A stretch of DNA of 30,305 bases from DATMYQ01 sp035560935 (GTDB taxonomy: Bacteria; Bacillota; Negativicutes; Sporomusales; Sporomusaceae). The stretch is taken from positions 1 to 30,305 of the forward strand of contig DATMYQ010000008.1 in the NCBI GenBank assembly GCA_035560935.1, read 5' to 3'. Positions 23,296-30,305 of this stretch are shown piece by piece (the stretch's first letter is position 1; each line of letters opens with the position of its first letter). The position numbers were made by a program, and so were the translations under genes. The notes beneath the pieces were generated by a model. The model was not told the DNA's origin, searched no databases, and saw only the letters and a list, made by a program, of their open reading frames with translations.

Positions 23296-23494
23296 AACGG
23301 ACCCCCTCAACTCCTCAATTCAAAATCCCCTATCAGGGCAACAAACATATACATCATTCAACCTCGAAAACAGCCAAAAGTTTTAATCTTTCGGTCAGTA
23401 TTAAGCAAAAGCAATAAGTTACCTTACTAAGTTTTATTCTCCTGCCGCAGCGTTTGTCCTGCCTAACATAGGAAAATATTCGGTAAAATTTGCG
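23296..23494 (-). other. glpC-pyk intergenic region, no firm element
   Basis: About 200 AT-rich bases. I see the pyk ribosome site and poor -35/-10 candidates (TTGGCT with TGTATA at 18 bases), but no terminator after glpC. Read-through from the glp operon into pyk is therefore possible. Confidence 0.4.
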
Positions 23495-24691
23495 TTATCT
23501 TTTTCCGTAACCATTGGCGACCAAGGTCATTGGGTGCAGGGTCCGGGCGCCGGTGCCGTGGGCAATCTGCATCCGGCAGGTGCCACAGTCGGACACTACG
23601 CCATCCGCGCCGCTTTCGCGGATTGTGCGGAACAGATCTTCGCCAATGGCCATGGAAATATCATATTTATCGTCTTTGAAACCATAACTGCCGGAAATGC
23701 CGCAGCAACCGGCATCGGCGTCGGTAATCTCAATATCCGGCAACAGCCGCAGCAGTTCCAGCGCCGGCCGCCCAATCCCCTGAGCCCGCAAATGGCAGGG
23801 GGCATGGTACAGATATTTACCGTTCTGCCGAATAAAACCGGTGTTCAACCGGCCCTGGTCATAGAGCTCCAGTAAAAATTCCGTGGAATCATACAACCGG
23901 GCGGCCACCGTTTCCACGCCGTCAATCCGGAACAATTCCTGATATTCCCGCTTTAGCATCAAACCGCAGCTGGTGCAGCAGGTAATCACCGGATAGCCTT
24001 TGTCCGTCAGACGGCGCAGCGCCTGAATGTTTTTTTGCGCATTGGCGGCGGCTTCTTCCAGATAACCGCCGGCCACCATCGGTGAGCCGCAGCATTCGGT
24101 GTCGTCCGGGACAATCACCTCATACCGGTTGGCCTGCATCACCGCGACAAAATCCATCCCCACCTGCGGGTCATTGTAGTTAATAAAACAGCCGGGGAAA
24201 AAGACAATTTTGTCCGGATATGACTGCTGTTTTAAGGCACGAAACTGACTGACAAAGGTCCGGGACGCATACTTGGGCAACCGGCGTTTGGTGGTGATGC
24301 CGATTTTTTTCAGCGCGATCCTGGTCAGGGGATTATCCGCTCCCATATTGGCTACGGCCGCCATCGGGCTGTTCATTTGGCCCATTTTCTCCGCATGGGC
24401 TAAAATCCAGTCCCGCAAGCGGTGCGGATGCTTCTTATAATATTCGCCCCGGGCCAGCATATTCATCGTGGAGGGAGAAACTCCCGAAGGACAGGTAATA
24501 TCACAGTTCTTACAATTGGAGCAGTATTCCAGGGAAGGGTCTTCATCATGTAGCAGCAGCCGGTAACGTTCCAGCGCCGGACCGCTCAGCTTGGGTCCGC
24601 GAAATTTGCTGGTAACGGCAGCAACCGGGCAGTGCACCACGCACGAAGTACAGGCCGTACATTCATCCGGTAAATTTTGGTGTTTTTTCAT
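23495..24691 (-). CDS. glpC: Anaerobic glycerol-3-phosphate dehydrogenase, iron-sulfur subunit GlpC
   Basis: Electron-transfer subunit linking GlpAB to the membrane quinone pool. The 398-aa protein has two [4Fe-4S] motifs (Cys11, 14, 17, 21 and Cys57, 60, 63, 67) and two CCG domains, whose cores are ECCGSPMVAGG and GCCGISGSYGF, as in heterodisulfide-reductase-like subunits. Length is normal. The start ATG 24691 has AAGGAG 10 bases upstream, overlapping the glpB stop codon region; the gap to glpB is 14 bases. It is the last gene of glpA-glpB-glpC. Confidence 0.95.
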   Translation of the reverse strand: MKKHQNLPDECTACTSCVVHCPVAAVTSKFRGPKLSGPALERYRLLLHDEDPSLEYCSNCKNCDITCPSGVSPSTMNMLARGEYYKKHPHRLRDWILAHAEKMGQMNSPMAAVANMGADNPLTRIALKKIGITTKRRLPKYASRTFVSQFRALKQQSYPDKIVFFPGCFINYNDPQVGMDFVAVMQANRYEVIVPDDTECCGSPMVAGGYLEEAAANAQKNIQALRRLTDKGYPVITCCTSCGLMLKREYQELFRIDGVETVAARLYDSTEFLLELYDQGRLNTGFIRQNGKYLYHAPCHLRAQGIGRPALELLRLLPDIEITDADAGCCGISGSYGFKDDKYDISMAIGEDLFRTIRESGADGVVSDCGTCRMQIAHGTGARTLHPMTLVANGYGKR

Positions 24692-24705
24692 ATTGGTTTC
24701 TCTCC

Positions 24706-25953
24706 TTAAACAGACAAACTTGCCTGATATCCCGTTACAATAGCCACGCCATTGCCGGATTTCTCAAAGCTGAAATCATAACCCGCCAGATTACGTCCGG
24801 CCACAAACACATTGGATAAAATCGGCTGTCCGGCCGCATCAACCGGCGCCATCCGGCCATCGGCCACGATGCCGATTTGGGCAAAAGGCTGCCGGGTGCC
24901 AAACAGTTGGGGCGCACCCCATTCTTCCGGATTCGCCGGCGCCGCCACCGGTAAATCAAACACGGCTTCCGTCGCCCGTCCCGGCTGCGATCCGAGGCCG
25001 CCTCCGAAGAAGCCGCCGGTGGTCAAAACGAAGGATTGGGCCCGATACGTCCTCTCCCGGTCCAGATTACCGGTCTTTATAGCTATACAGCGGCCATTTT
25101 CCACTACCGAACCAGTCACAGCCGCATTTTCCACTACGGTAACCCCGGATTTTTTGGCGAAATTCAGCCACAGGTTACGCAACCGCAAGCCGATGATGGC
25201 CGGCGGCAATCCGGTCGATTCCACCAGCCGGTAACCACCGGTTTTTTCCAGTTCCTCAGCCACAGCATAGCTGGGCTTGGTACCCAGAACCGGCGGCACA
25301 ATCACCACAGCTCCAGGCGGCAGTGCTTTTTTCAACTGTTCCGCACAGGAACGGCGGCCCGCTTCCGTATCCAGCCAGCGCGCCACTTCCAGCGCGGTAA
25401 TGTCCCGCCCCTCGTGCATACCGGTGTCCAGCCAGACCACCGAAAATTCTTTTTTGGCGTAAACGGGGATTTTCGCCAATCCCTGGACCACAATTTGCGG
25501 GTAATAATCTTTGAGCCGATGAAAGCCGGCCACAAAAATTTTCTCTGCCGCTTTTAGCGGCGCCGTGTCCATAGTTTTCGGAATCAGGCAGGTCGGTTTC
25601 AACGTACCGGCGGCAGTGGGCACCCAATAGTTCTTCTCCGGACTGCCGATATACTCGTAGCCTTCCTGACGGCAAACCGTCTTGAAATAATCCAGCGCCG
25701 CCTGAATACCAGCCCGGCCGATCTTAGAATACGGATGAGTGTCCGGCAGTTCCGTCAATCCCTGTTCCGGCGACGCCAAAGGCCGTCCTTCACCCACATA
25801 GCCCAAAAGATCCACCGATCCGCCGCCAATAGCCAGCGTTCCGGCTCCTTTGGTCAGCATTAAAACTTTTTTATTGCGTCCGGCGGCGCCGGCTGCGGCT
25901 ATCAGACCCGCCAAGCCTCCGCCGACGACAATTACATCATATTCCCTCATCAT
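24706..25953 (-). CDS. glpB: Anaerobic glycerol-3-phosphate dehydrogenase subunit GlpB
   Basis: Flavoprotein subunit that, with GlpA and GlpC, oxidises glycerol-3-phosphate to dihydroxyacetone phosphate without oxygen. The product of about 415 aa begins with a dinucleotide-binding motif VIVVGGGLAGLIAAAGAAG and ends with the FAD-contact region NVFVAGRNLAGYDFSFEKSGNGVAIVTG (about 387-410). I place the start at ATG 25953, because GGAG lies 6 bases upstream; a second ATG follows immediately. It overlaps the glpA stop by 17 bases, indicating translational coupling. Confidence 0.94.
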   Translation of the reverse strand: MMREYDVIVVGGGLAGLIAAAGAAGRNKKVLMLTKGAGTLAIGGGSVDLLGYVGEGRPLASPEQGLTELPDTHPYSKIGRAGIQAALDYFKTVCRQEGYEYIGSPEKNYWVPTAAGTLKPTCLIPKTMDTAPLKAAEKIFVAGFHRLKDYYPQIVVQGLAKIPVYAKKEFSVVWLDTGMHEGRDITALEVARWLDTEAGRRSCAEQLKKALPPGAVVIVPPVLGTKPSYAVAEELEKTGGYRLVESTGLPPAIIGLRLRNLWLNFAKKSGVTVVENAAVTGSVVENGRCIAIKTGNLDRERTYRAQSFVLTTGGFFGGGLGSQPGRATEAVFDLPVAAPANPEEWGAPQLFGTRQPFAQIGIVADGRMAPVDAAGQPILSNVFVAGRNLAGYDFSFEKSGNGVAIVTGYQASLSV

Positions 25954-27550
25954 GAATCGCTCCATTTATGTTTAATGTCCCATCATAAATACCCCGCATC
26001 AGTTCCGCCTCCCGCAGTTGGTTGGCCCACAGCGCCGGGCGGATCCCGTTCCAGCGTGCCTGCAAAAAGTCCTGCAGCAGTTCCGGTGCTCCCTTGCCAT
26101 GTCCCAAGTCATTCAACACCGCCGTGCCCACGCTGCGGAATCCGCAGAACGCACCCTGGCAGGTACCCATACCCATCCGGGTTTTTCGGCGCACATCCTC
26201 CAGGGAATAGCTGGTGGGATCAGCCGACACTTCTTCAATTTCCGCCAGCGTCACCATTTCGCACTCGCAAACCAGCTGGTTCTTGCCTTCGCTGTTTTTC
26301 ATCCGCTCCAGCACCGGTTCCAGACGGGTTCCCAGACGTGAAACCGCCCGTTCCAACGAATAGGCCGGAAAGTATTCCCGGGCTTTCTCCACCAGTTGGG
26401 CGGAAGGTTCTTCAATCAATGGCTCTTGGGCGGTTCGGCATTCTGTTTTTACGCCCAGTTGAGCACAGACAAAATCAGCCATTTTTTCCGCCATCAGCCG
26501 GTAGGTGGTAAACTTTCCGCCGACAATGCTGGCCAGGCCCTGCAGGCCTTCCTTGCGGTGATCCAGGATGGTAAAGTTCCGGGAAGCCGCCCGTCCGGAG
26601 GCATTGGGGTCGGCGCTGTACAGCGGCCGGGTACCGGCAAATACCCTCAGAATCCGATACTTTTTCACATCTTCAAAAGTGGCTTCGCCAATATCCAGCA
26701 AATTCATCACTTCTCTGGCACTGGGAACAGTATCGTCAGGCCGGTCAGCCGGAGACGAGGTGGTGCCTAGAATCGTAATGGAACCATGAGGTACGAAAAT
26801 ATCGCCGTCAGACGCGGGCCGTAAACGGTTGACCACCCGACTGGTGAAGCGGTGATTAAAGGCAATCAACACACCCCGGTCCGGTTTTACGTTAACAGGA
26901 ATGCCAGCCATTTCCGTGATTTGGTCTACCCAGGATCCCGCCGCGTTGACAACATAATCACAGGCAATGGAATCAGTTTGTCCGGTCAGGGTATTACGCA
27001 CTTTTACCCCGGTTACCTGGCCATTTTGATGTTCAATCCCGACAACTTCCGTATAGGTCCTCACCTGCCCGCCATACTTCCGGGCCGACATGACGTTTTG
27101 CCAAACCAGCCGAAAACCATCGATGGCCGAATCCGGCACCCGGTATACCGCCAGCGCCTTTTCCGTCATTTGCGGTTCCAGCCGCAATGCTTCCGCGACC
27201 GAAAGCGGCGTGGCATTGATTCCCACCTGATGACAGGCTGCCACCCACTTCGGTTCGAAATCCTCCGGGTCTCCCGGCAAACGGACAAAAAAACCTTCGG
27301 TCTCTTCCACGCAGTGCTTGGCTACCCGACGCAGAATCATATTTTCCTCAATGCATTCTTTCGCCGATTCCGCATCCTTCACGGCATAACGTCCGCCGCT
27401 GTGCAGCAGCCCATGAAAGCGCGAACTGGTACCATAAGCCAGATCCCGCTGTTCCAGCAAAACCGTCTTGACGCCCCGCATGCATAGGTCGCGGAACACA
27501 CCCACGCCGGTGGCGCCGCCGCCGATGACAACTACTGTAGTTTCTTGCAT
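25937..27550 (-). CDS. glpA: Anaerobic glycerol-3-phosphate dehydrogenase catalytic subunit GlpA
   Basis: Catalytic FAD subunit for glycerol-3-phosphate oxidation. The 537-aa chain has VVVIGGGATGVGVFRDL near the N-terminus, SRFHGLLHSGGRYAVKD and VVNAAGSWVDQI in the DAO-type domain, and SIVGGKFTTYRLMAEKM. A C-terminal BFD-like cysteine domain is visible (CECEMVTLAEIEE and GMGTCQGAFCG), which distinguishes GlpA from aerobic GlpD. ATG 27550 is preferred over TTG 27559, since the GGAAGGG ribosome site is 9 bases from the ATG. A glpK terminator lies upstream, so it has its own promoter. Confidence 0.96.
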   Translation of the reverse strand: MQETTVVVIGGGATGVGVFRDLCMRGVKTVLLEQRDLAYGTSSRFHGLLHSGGRYAVKDAESAKECIEENMILRRVAKHCVEETEGFFVRLPGDPEDFEPKWVAACHQVGINATPLSVAEALRLEPQMTEKALAVYRVPDSAIDGFRLVWQNVMSARKYGGQVRTYTEVVGIEHQNGQVTGVKVRNTLTGQTDSIACDYVVNAAGSWVDQITEMAGIPVNVKPDRGVLIAFNHRFTSRVVNRLRPASDGDIFVPHGSITILGTTSSPADRPDDTVPSAREVMNLLDIGEATFEDVKKYRILRVFAGTRPLYSADPNASGRAASRNFTILDHRKEGLQGLASIVGGKFTTYRLMAEKMADFVCAQLGVKTECRTAQEPLIEEPSAQLVEKAREYFPAYSLERAVSRLGTRLEPVLERMKNSEGKNQLVCECEMVTLAEIEEVSADPTSYSLEDVRRKTRMGMGTCQGAFCGFRSVGTAVLNDLGHGKGAPELLQDFLQARWNGIRPALWANQLREAELMRGIYDGTLNINGAIHDEGI

Positions 27551-27597
27551 CCTTAACAACCCTTCCCTGTTAAATTACCAAAACAATATTTTGAATC

Positions 27598-27616
27598 CAT
27601 TTTTTGGATATTCTCA
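27598..27616 (-). promoter_or_regulatory. AATATCC motif upstream of glpA, shared with cggR
   Basis: The minus strand reads TGAGAATATCCAAAAAATG, identical at 17 of 19 positions to the copy at 21449-21467 before cggR. Nine bases later is a -10-like TATTGT (27583-27588). As at cggR, no canonical -35 is present and the motif occupies that region. Confidence 0.5.
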
Positions 27617-27623
27617 GCGAGAC

Positions 27624-27662
27624 AAAAGCCCCCCTGCGCCTGCCAAAGACAGACGCAAAGGG
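27624..27662 (-). terminator. Terminator of glpF-glpK
   Basis: Between glpK and glpA the transcribed strand folds into a stem of about 13 bp (core TGCG/CGCA and CTG/CAG, outer C/G pairs and several G-U wobbles) with a 7-base loop, followed by CTTTTGTCTC. The wobbles pair only on the minus-strand RNA. The remaining gap up to the glpK stop is short and featureless. Confidence 0.75.
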
Positions 27663-27699
27663 ACTTCTCTTTAACTCTGAGCCCCGCACATATATTTTT

Positions 27700-29196
27700 T
27701 TAGTCTTCCCAATCCATGGCCCGTTTAACGGCTTTCTGCCAACCTTTGTACAGTTTGTCACGTTCAGCGCCACCCATTTTCGGTTCAAATCGAGTGTCCA
27801 GTTTCCAGTGATGGAGAACGTCTTCTTTGTTTTTCCATACGCCGGTAGCCAGACCCGCCAGATACGCAGCACCAAGGGCAGTAGTTTCCGTAACCTGGGG
27901 ACGGTCAACCGGCACGCCGAGGATATCGGCCTGGAAGCCCATCAAAATATTGTTGGCCACCGCGCCGCCGTCCACTTTCAGTGCCTGCAGCTTGATGCCG
28001 GAATCTGCTTCCATCGCGTTCAGCACGTCTTTGGTCTGATAAGCCATCGAGTCCAGCGTAGCCCGAACCACATGAGCTTTGGTCGATCCACGGGTCAGAC
28101 CCAAAATGGCGCCGCGGGCTTTCATATCCCAGTAAGGGGCGCCCAGGCCCACGAAGGCCGGAACCATATACACGCCTTCCGTGCTGGGCACTTTACCGGC
28201 GTAATATTCGGAGTCAGGAGCGGCTTCAATCAGTTTCAAACCATCACGGAGCCACTGTACCGCAGCGCCGGCAATGAAGATACTGCCTTCCAGCGCGTAT
28301 TCGACTTTGCCGTCCAGGCCCCAGGCGATGGTGGTCAGCAAACCGTTTTTGGATTCATACACTTTGTCACCGGTATTCATCAGCATGAAGCAGCCGGTGC
28401 CATAAGTATTTTTCGCCATACCGGGTTGGAAACAGGTCTGGCCAAACAAAGCAGCCTGTTGGTCACCGGCAGCGCCGGCAACCGGGATTTCCGCACCGCC
28501 GAATACGGCGGGATCCGTCTTGCCGTATACTTCGCTGGACGGGCGTACCGTCGGCAGCATGGAGGCGGGAACCGTCAGTTCCTTCAGGATTTCTTCGTCC
28601 CATTTCAGTTCACGGATGTTGTACATCAGGGTCCGGGAAGCGTTGGAGTAATCGGTAACATGCACTTTACCGGCAGTCAGTTTCCAGATCAGCCAGGTGT
28701 CAATGGTGCCGAACAGCAATTCGCCTTTGTCGGCTTTGGCCCGGGCGCCTTCCACATTGTCCAGAATCCACTTGACTTTGGTACCGGAAAAGTACGCATC
28801 CACTACCAGTCCGGTTTTTTTCTTGAACATCGGCTCAAGGCCTTTGGCTTTGATCGCATCACAGATTTCCATCGTTTGGCGGGATTGCCAGACAATAGCA
28901 TTGTACACCGGTTTACCGGTGGCTTTTTCCCAGACAACAGTGGTTTCACGCTGGTTGGTAATACCGATGGCGGTGATATCCTTATGGCTGATGCCCGCTT
29001 TGGCGACTACTTCGCTCACAACACCAATCTGAGTAGCCCAGATTTCGTCCGCATTATGTTCAACCCAGCCCGGTTTGGGGAAAATTTGGGTGAACTCTTT
29101 TTGGGCCACAGCGACAATGCTGGAAGTTTCATCAAACAAAATCGCCCGGGAACTGGTCGTGCCTTGGTCAAGCGCCAATACGTACTTCTTCGACAT
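27700..29196 (-). CDS. glpK: Glycerol kinase
   Basis: Phosphorylates glycerol to glycerol-3-phosphate for GlpABC. The 498-aa FGGY kinase has the phosphate-1 loop LALDQGTTSSRAILFD (7-22), the glycerol site QRETTVVW, GTIDTWLIWKL, the GAAGDQQAALFGQ loop (241-253) and a normal C-domain. In many Gram-positive GlpKs a histidine in the loop before GDQQAALFG is phosphorylated by HPr. Here residues 224-233 read YGKTDPAVFG without that histidine, so HPr activation is unlikely. ATG 29196 is chosen because GAGGAG lies 8 bases upstream. It follows glpF with a hairpin between. Confidence 0.97.
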   Translation of the reverse strand: MSKKYVLALDQGTTSSRAILFDETSSIVAVAQKEFTQIFPKPGWVEHNADEIWATQIGVVSEVVAKAGISHKDITAIGITNQRETTVVWEKATGKPVYNAIVWQSRQTMEICDAIKAKGLEPMFKKKTGLVVDAYFSGTKVKWILDNVEGARAKADKGELLFGTIDTWLIWKLTAGKVHVTDYSNASRTLMYNIRELKWDEEILKELTVPASMLPTVRPSSEVYGKTDPAVFGGAEIPVAGAAGDQQAALFGQTCFQPGMAKNTYGTGCFMLMNTGDKVYESKNGLLTTIAWGLDGKVEYALEGSIFIAGAAVQWLRDGLKLIEAAPDSEYYAGKVPSTEGVYMVPAFVGLGAPYWDMKARGAILGLTRGSTKAHVVRATLDSMAYQTKDVLNAMEADSGIKLQALKVDGGAVANNILMGFQADILGVPVDRPQVTETTALGAAYLAGLATGVWKNKEDVLHHWKLDTRFEPKMGGAERDKLYKGWQKAVKRAMDWED

Positions 29197-29234
29197 GAAA
29201 TCCACTCCTCAATTCATAATTTTATTGTTGAGCC

Positions 29235-29266
29235 GCTGCCGGCACCGGCTTCCCGGCACCGGCAGC
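29235..29266 (-). other. Intercistronic hairpin between glpF and glpK
   Basis: The arms GCTGCCGG and CCGGCAGC extend through an inner CCGG/CCGG pair to a 14-bp stem with a 4-base loop. The two inner mismatches (C-A on the plus strand) become G-U wobbles on the minus-strand transcript, so the fold is made for the glp mRNA. No T-run follows, so it is probably a processing or stability element, not a terminator. Confidence 0.65.
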
Positions 29267-29301
29267 AGCTGTTCCAACCGCCGGAAACATACGAATCAAT
29301 C

Positions 29302-30039
29302 TTACAGGATACCAATGGCTTTACCGATCACTACGGATAAAGCACCGCCAACCATCGGACCCACTACCGGAATCCAGGAATATTCCCAGTCGGAGCTGCC
29401 TTTGCCGGCAATCGGCAGAATGGCATGAGCAATACGGGGTCCCAGGTCACGGGCCGGGTTCAACGCATAACCGGTAGGACCACCCAGGCTGAGGCCCAGA
29501 GCCCAGATCAACATGGCAACCAGATATGGACCGAAACCGGCGGCAAATTTCGCGCCGCCGCCGCTGACTTCTTTCGAGAAGATCACGAAGATCATCAGCA
29601 ACAGGAAACAGGTAGCAATAATTTCACAAAGCAGATTGGCTGTCGTATTGCGGATAGCCGGACCAGTGGAGAATACAGCCAGTTTCAAGCCGGGATCTTC
29701 GGTTTTTTCCCAATGCGGCAGGTACGCCAGCCAGCAGATAGCTGCGCCAACAATGCCGCCAGCCAGTTCAGCCAGCATGGTCATGACTGCATGCCCCGGA
29801 GAATACACGCCTAGCATAGCTTTGGCCAAAGTAACGGCCGGATTGAGGTCCGCCTGGGGAGCGCCCGTAGCAATCGCGCTGTACACACCCAGTAATACGG
29901 CCAAGGCCCACCCTGTGGTAATTACGATCCAGCCGCTGCCATTCCCCTTGGAATCTTTAAGCAACACGCAGGCCACAACACCACAACCAAAAGTAAGCAA
30001 CACCATGGTTCCAAAAAATTCGCCGAATAAGTTCGTCAT
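29302..30039 (-). CDS. glpF: Glycerol uptake facilitator (aquaglyceroporin)
   Basis: Membrane channel for glycerol diffusion. The 245-aa protein has six hydrophobic segments and the two pore motifs NPAVTLAKA (first half) and ALNPARDLGPR (second half), whose aspartate after the second NPA is typical of glycerol-permeable members as opposed to strict aquaporins. Length is normal. The start ATG 30039 has AAGGAGG 10 bases upstream. It is the first gene of glpF-glpK. A leader of over 200 bases with a terminator-like hairpin precedes it. Confidence 0.97.
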   Translation of the reverse strand: MTNLFGEFFGTMVLLTFGCGVVACVLLKDSKGNGSGWIVITTGWALAVLLGVYSAIATGAPQADLNPAVTLAKAMLGVYSPGHAVMTMLAELAGGIVGAAICWLAYLPHWEKTEDPGLKLAVFSTGPAIRNTTANLLCEIIATCFLLLMIFVIFSKEVSGGGAKFAAGFGPYLVAMLIWALGLSLGGPTGYALNPARDLGPRIAHAILPIAGKGSSDWEYSWIPVVGPMVGGALSVVIGKAIGIL

Positions 30040-30176
30040 AAATAAAAGTCCTCCTTATTATTAAGAATCATTTGAACCGGATACTTTTTCACCTGTCTTA
30101 CCTGTTTGATGCTTTGCCCACACTTCTCCCGCATTTTCGCGTTTTACTGCCCGCATCCCTCCCCACTGCGACAAGG

Positions 30177-30238
30177 AAAAATCCAAACATGCAACAGACA
30201 GCCGCCTGCAACTACAGCCAGCGCCATACAAATTTGGA
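30177..30238 (-). terminator. Candidate leader terminator upstream of glpF
   Basis: On the minus strand TCCAAATTTGTA (30227-30238) pairs with TGCATGTTTGGA (30182-30193), about 11 pairs with one U-U mismatch, and five T follow. It lies about 140 bases before the glpF start, where Bacillus subtilis glp leaders carry a GlpP-controlled terminator. Assignment is inferred from shape and position only; no glpP gene is in the window. Confidence 0.5.
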
Positions 30239-30278
30239 CTCTCTCAATGTCTCTGTCCCATATTCTCCTATATCTAGA

Positions 30279-30303
30279 AACATTCTGTATCAAACAGAAT
30301 ATT
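30279..30303 (-). promoter_or_regulatory. Inverted repeat overlapping a possible glpF -35
   Basis: AACATTCTG and CAGAATATT (8 of 9 complementary) flank TATCAAA. On the minus strand the spacer holds TTGATA (30288-30293), with TATAGG 15 bases later as a weak -10. The window ends two bases beyond, so a longer element could exist. Confidence 0.4.
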
Positions 30304-30305
30304 CC

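Noticed and set aside
27604..29340. 578-residue plus-strand open frame
   Set aside because: It is the antisense of glpK, and its composition is typical of a mirror frame of a GC-rich gene. Glycerol kinase motifs are unambiguous on the minus strand.

Overview
The window is a gene-dense, mostly leftward-transcribed chromosomal segment of a Gram-positive-lineage (Bacillota) anaerobe. The evidence is Bacillus-like synteny (cggR-gap-pgk-tpiA-gpmI-eno, and secG/esterase/rnr/smpB/ssrA), strong AGGAGG ribosome sites with many GTG and TTG starts, an anaerobic three-subunit glycerol-3-phosphate dehydrogenase, and a potassium-dependent-type membrane pyrophosphatase. The moderately high GC and gene content would fit a spore-forming Negativicute such as Sporomusaceae, but that is an inference from gene content only.

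Layout, left to right. 1-2453: a 68-aa orphan gene, the tmRNA gene ssrA with its own promoter and terminator, a rightward EamA-type transporter, and smpB. 2548-6364: rnr, a hotdog thioesterase and an Est30-like esterase, led by an extended -10 promoter and probably co-transcribed with smpB. 6403-11204: a terminator-bounded operon of FdrA-type (allF), DUF1116 (allG), metal-dependent cyclase and DUF2877 (allH) genes, i.e. an oxamic-transcarbamylase-like set with a cyclase added. 11261-13794: hppA and secG, each with a recognisable promoter. 13843-21535: the complete lower-glycolysis operon cggR-gap-pgk-tpiA-gpmI-eno plus a small zinc-ribbon gene, preceded by a CggR-type operator. 21541-23295: pyk. 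23495-30305: glycerol catabolism, glpF-glpK then glpA-glpB-glpC.

Together the right two thirds form a glycerol-to-pyruvate route. GlpF admits glycerol, GlpK phosphorylates it, GlpABC oxidises glycerol-3-phosphate to dihydroxyacetone phosphate, and TpiA, Gap, Pgk, GpmI, Eno and Pyk carry it to pyruvate. HppA could conserve energy from pyrophosphate. The left third is the trans-translation and RNA-decay set (tmRNA, SmpB, RNase R).

The most interesting items are the allFG-cyclase-allH operon, wedged into otherwise conserved secG-esterase-rnr synteny; an unexplained sequence motif shared by the cggR and glpA upstream regions; and hairpins in the glpF leader and between glp and glycolytic genes. 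No CRISPR array, insertion sequence, prophage, rRNA or tRNA gene was seen. Bases 1-150 hold nothing I can identify.
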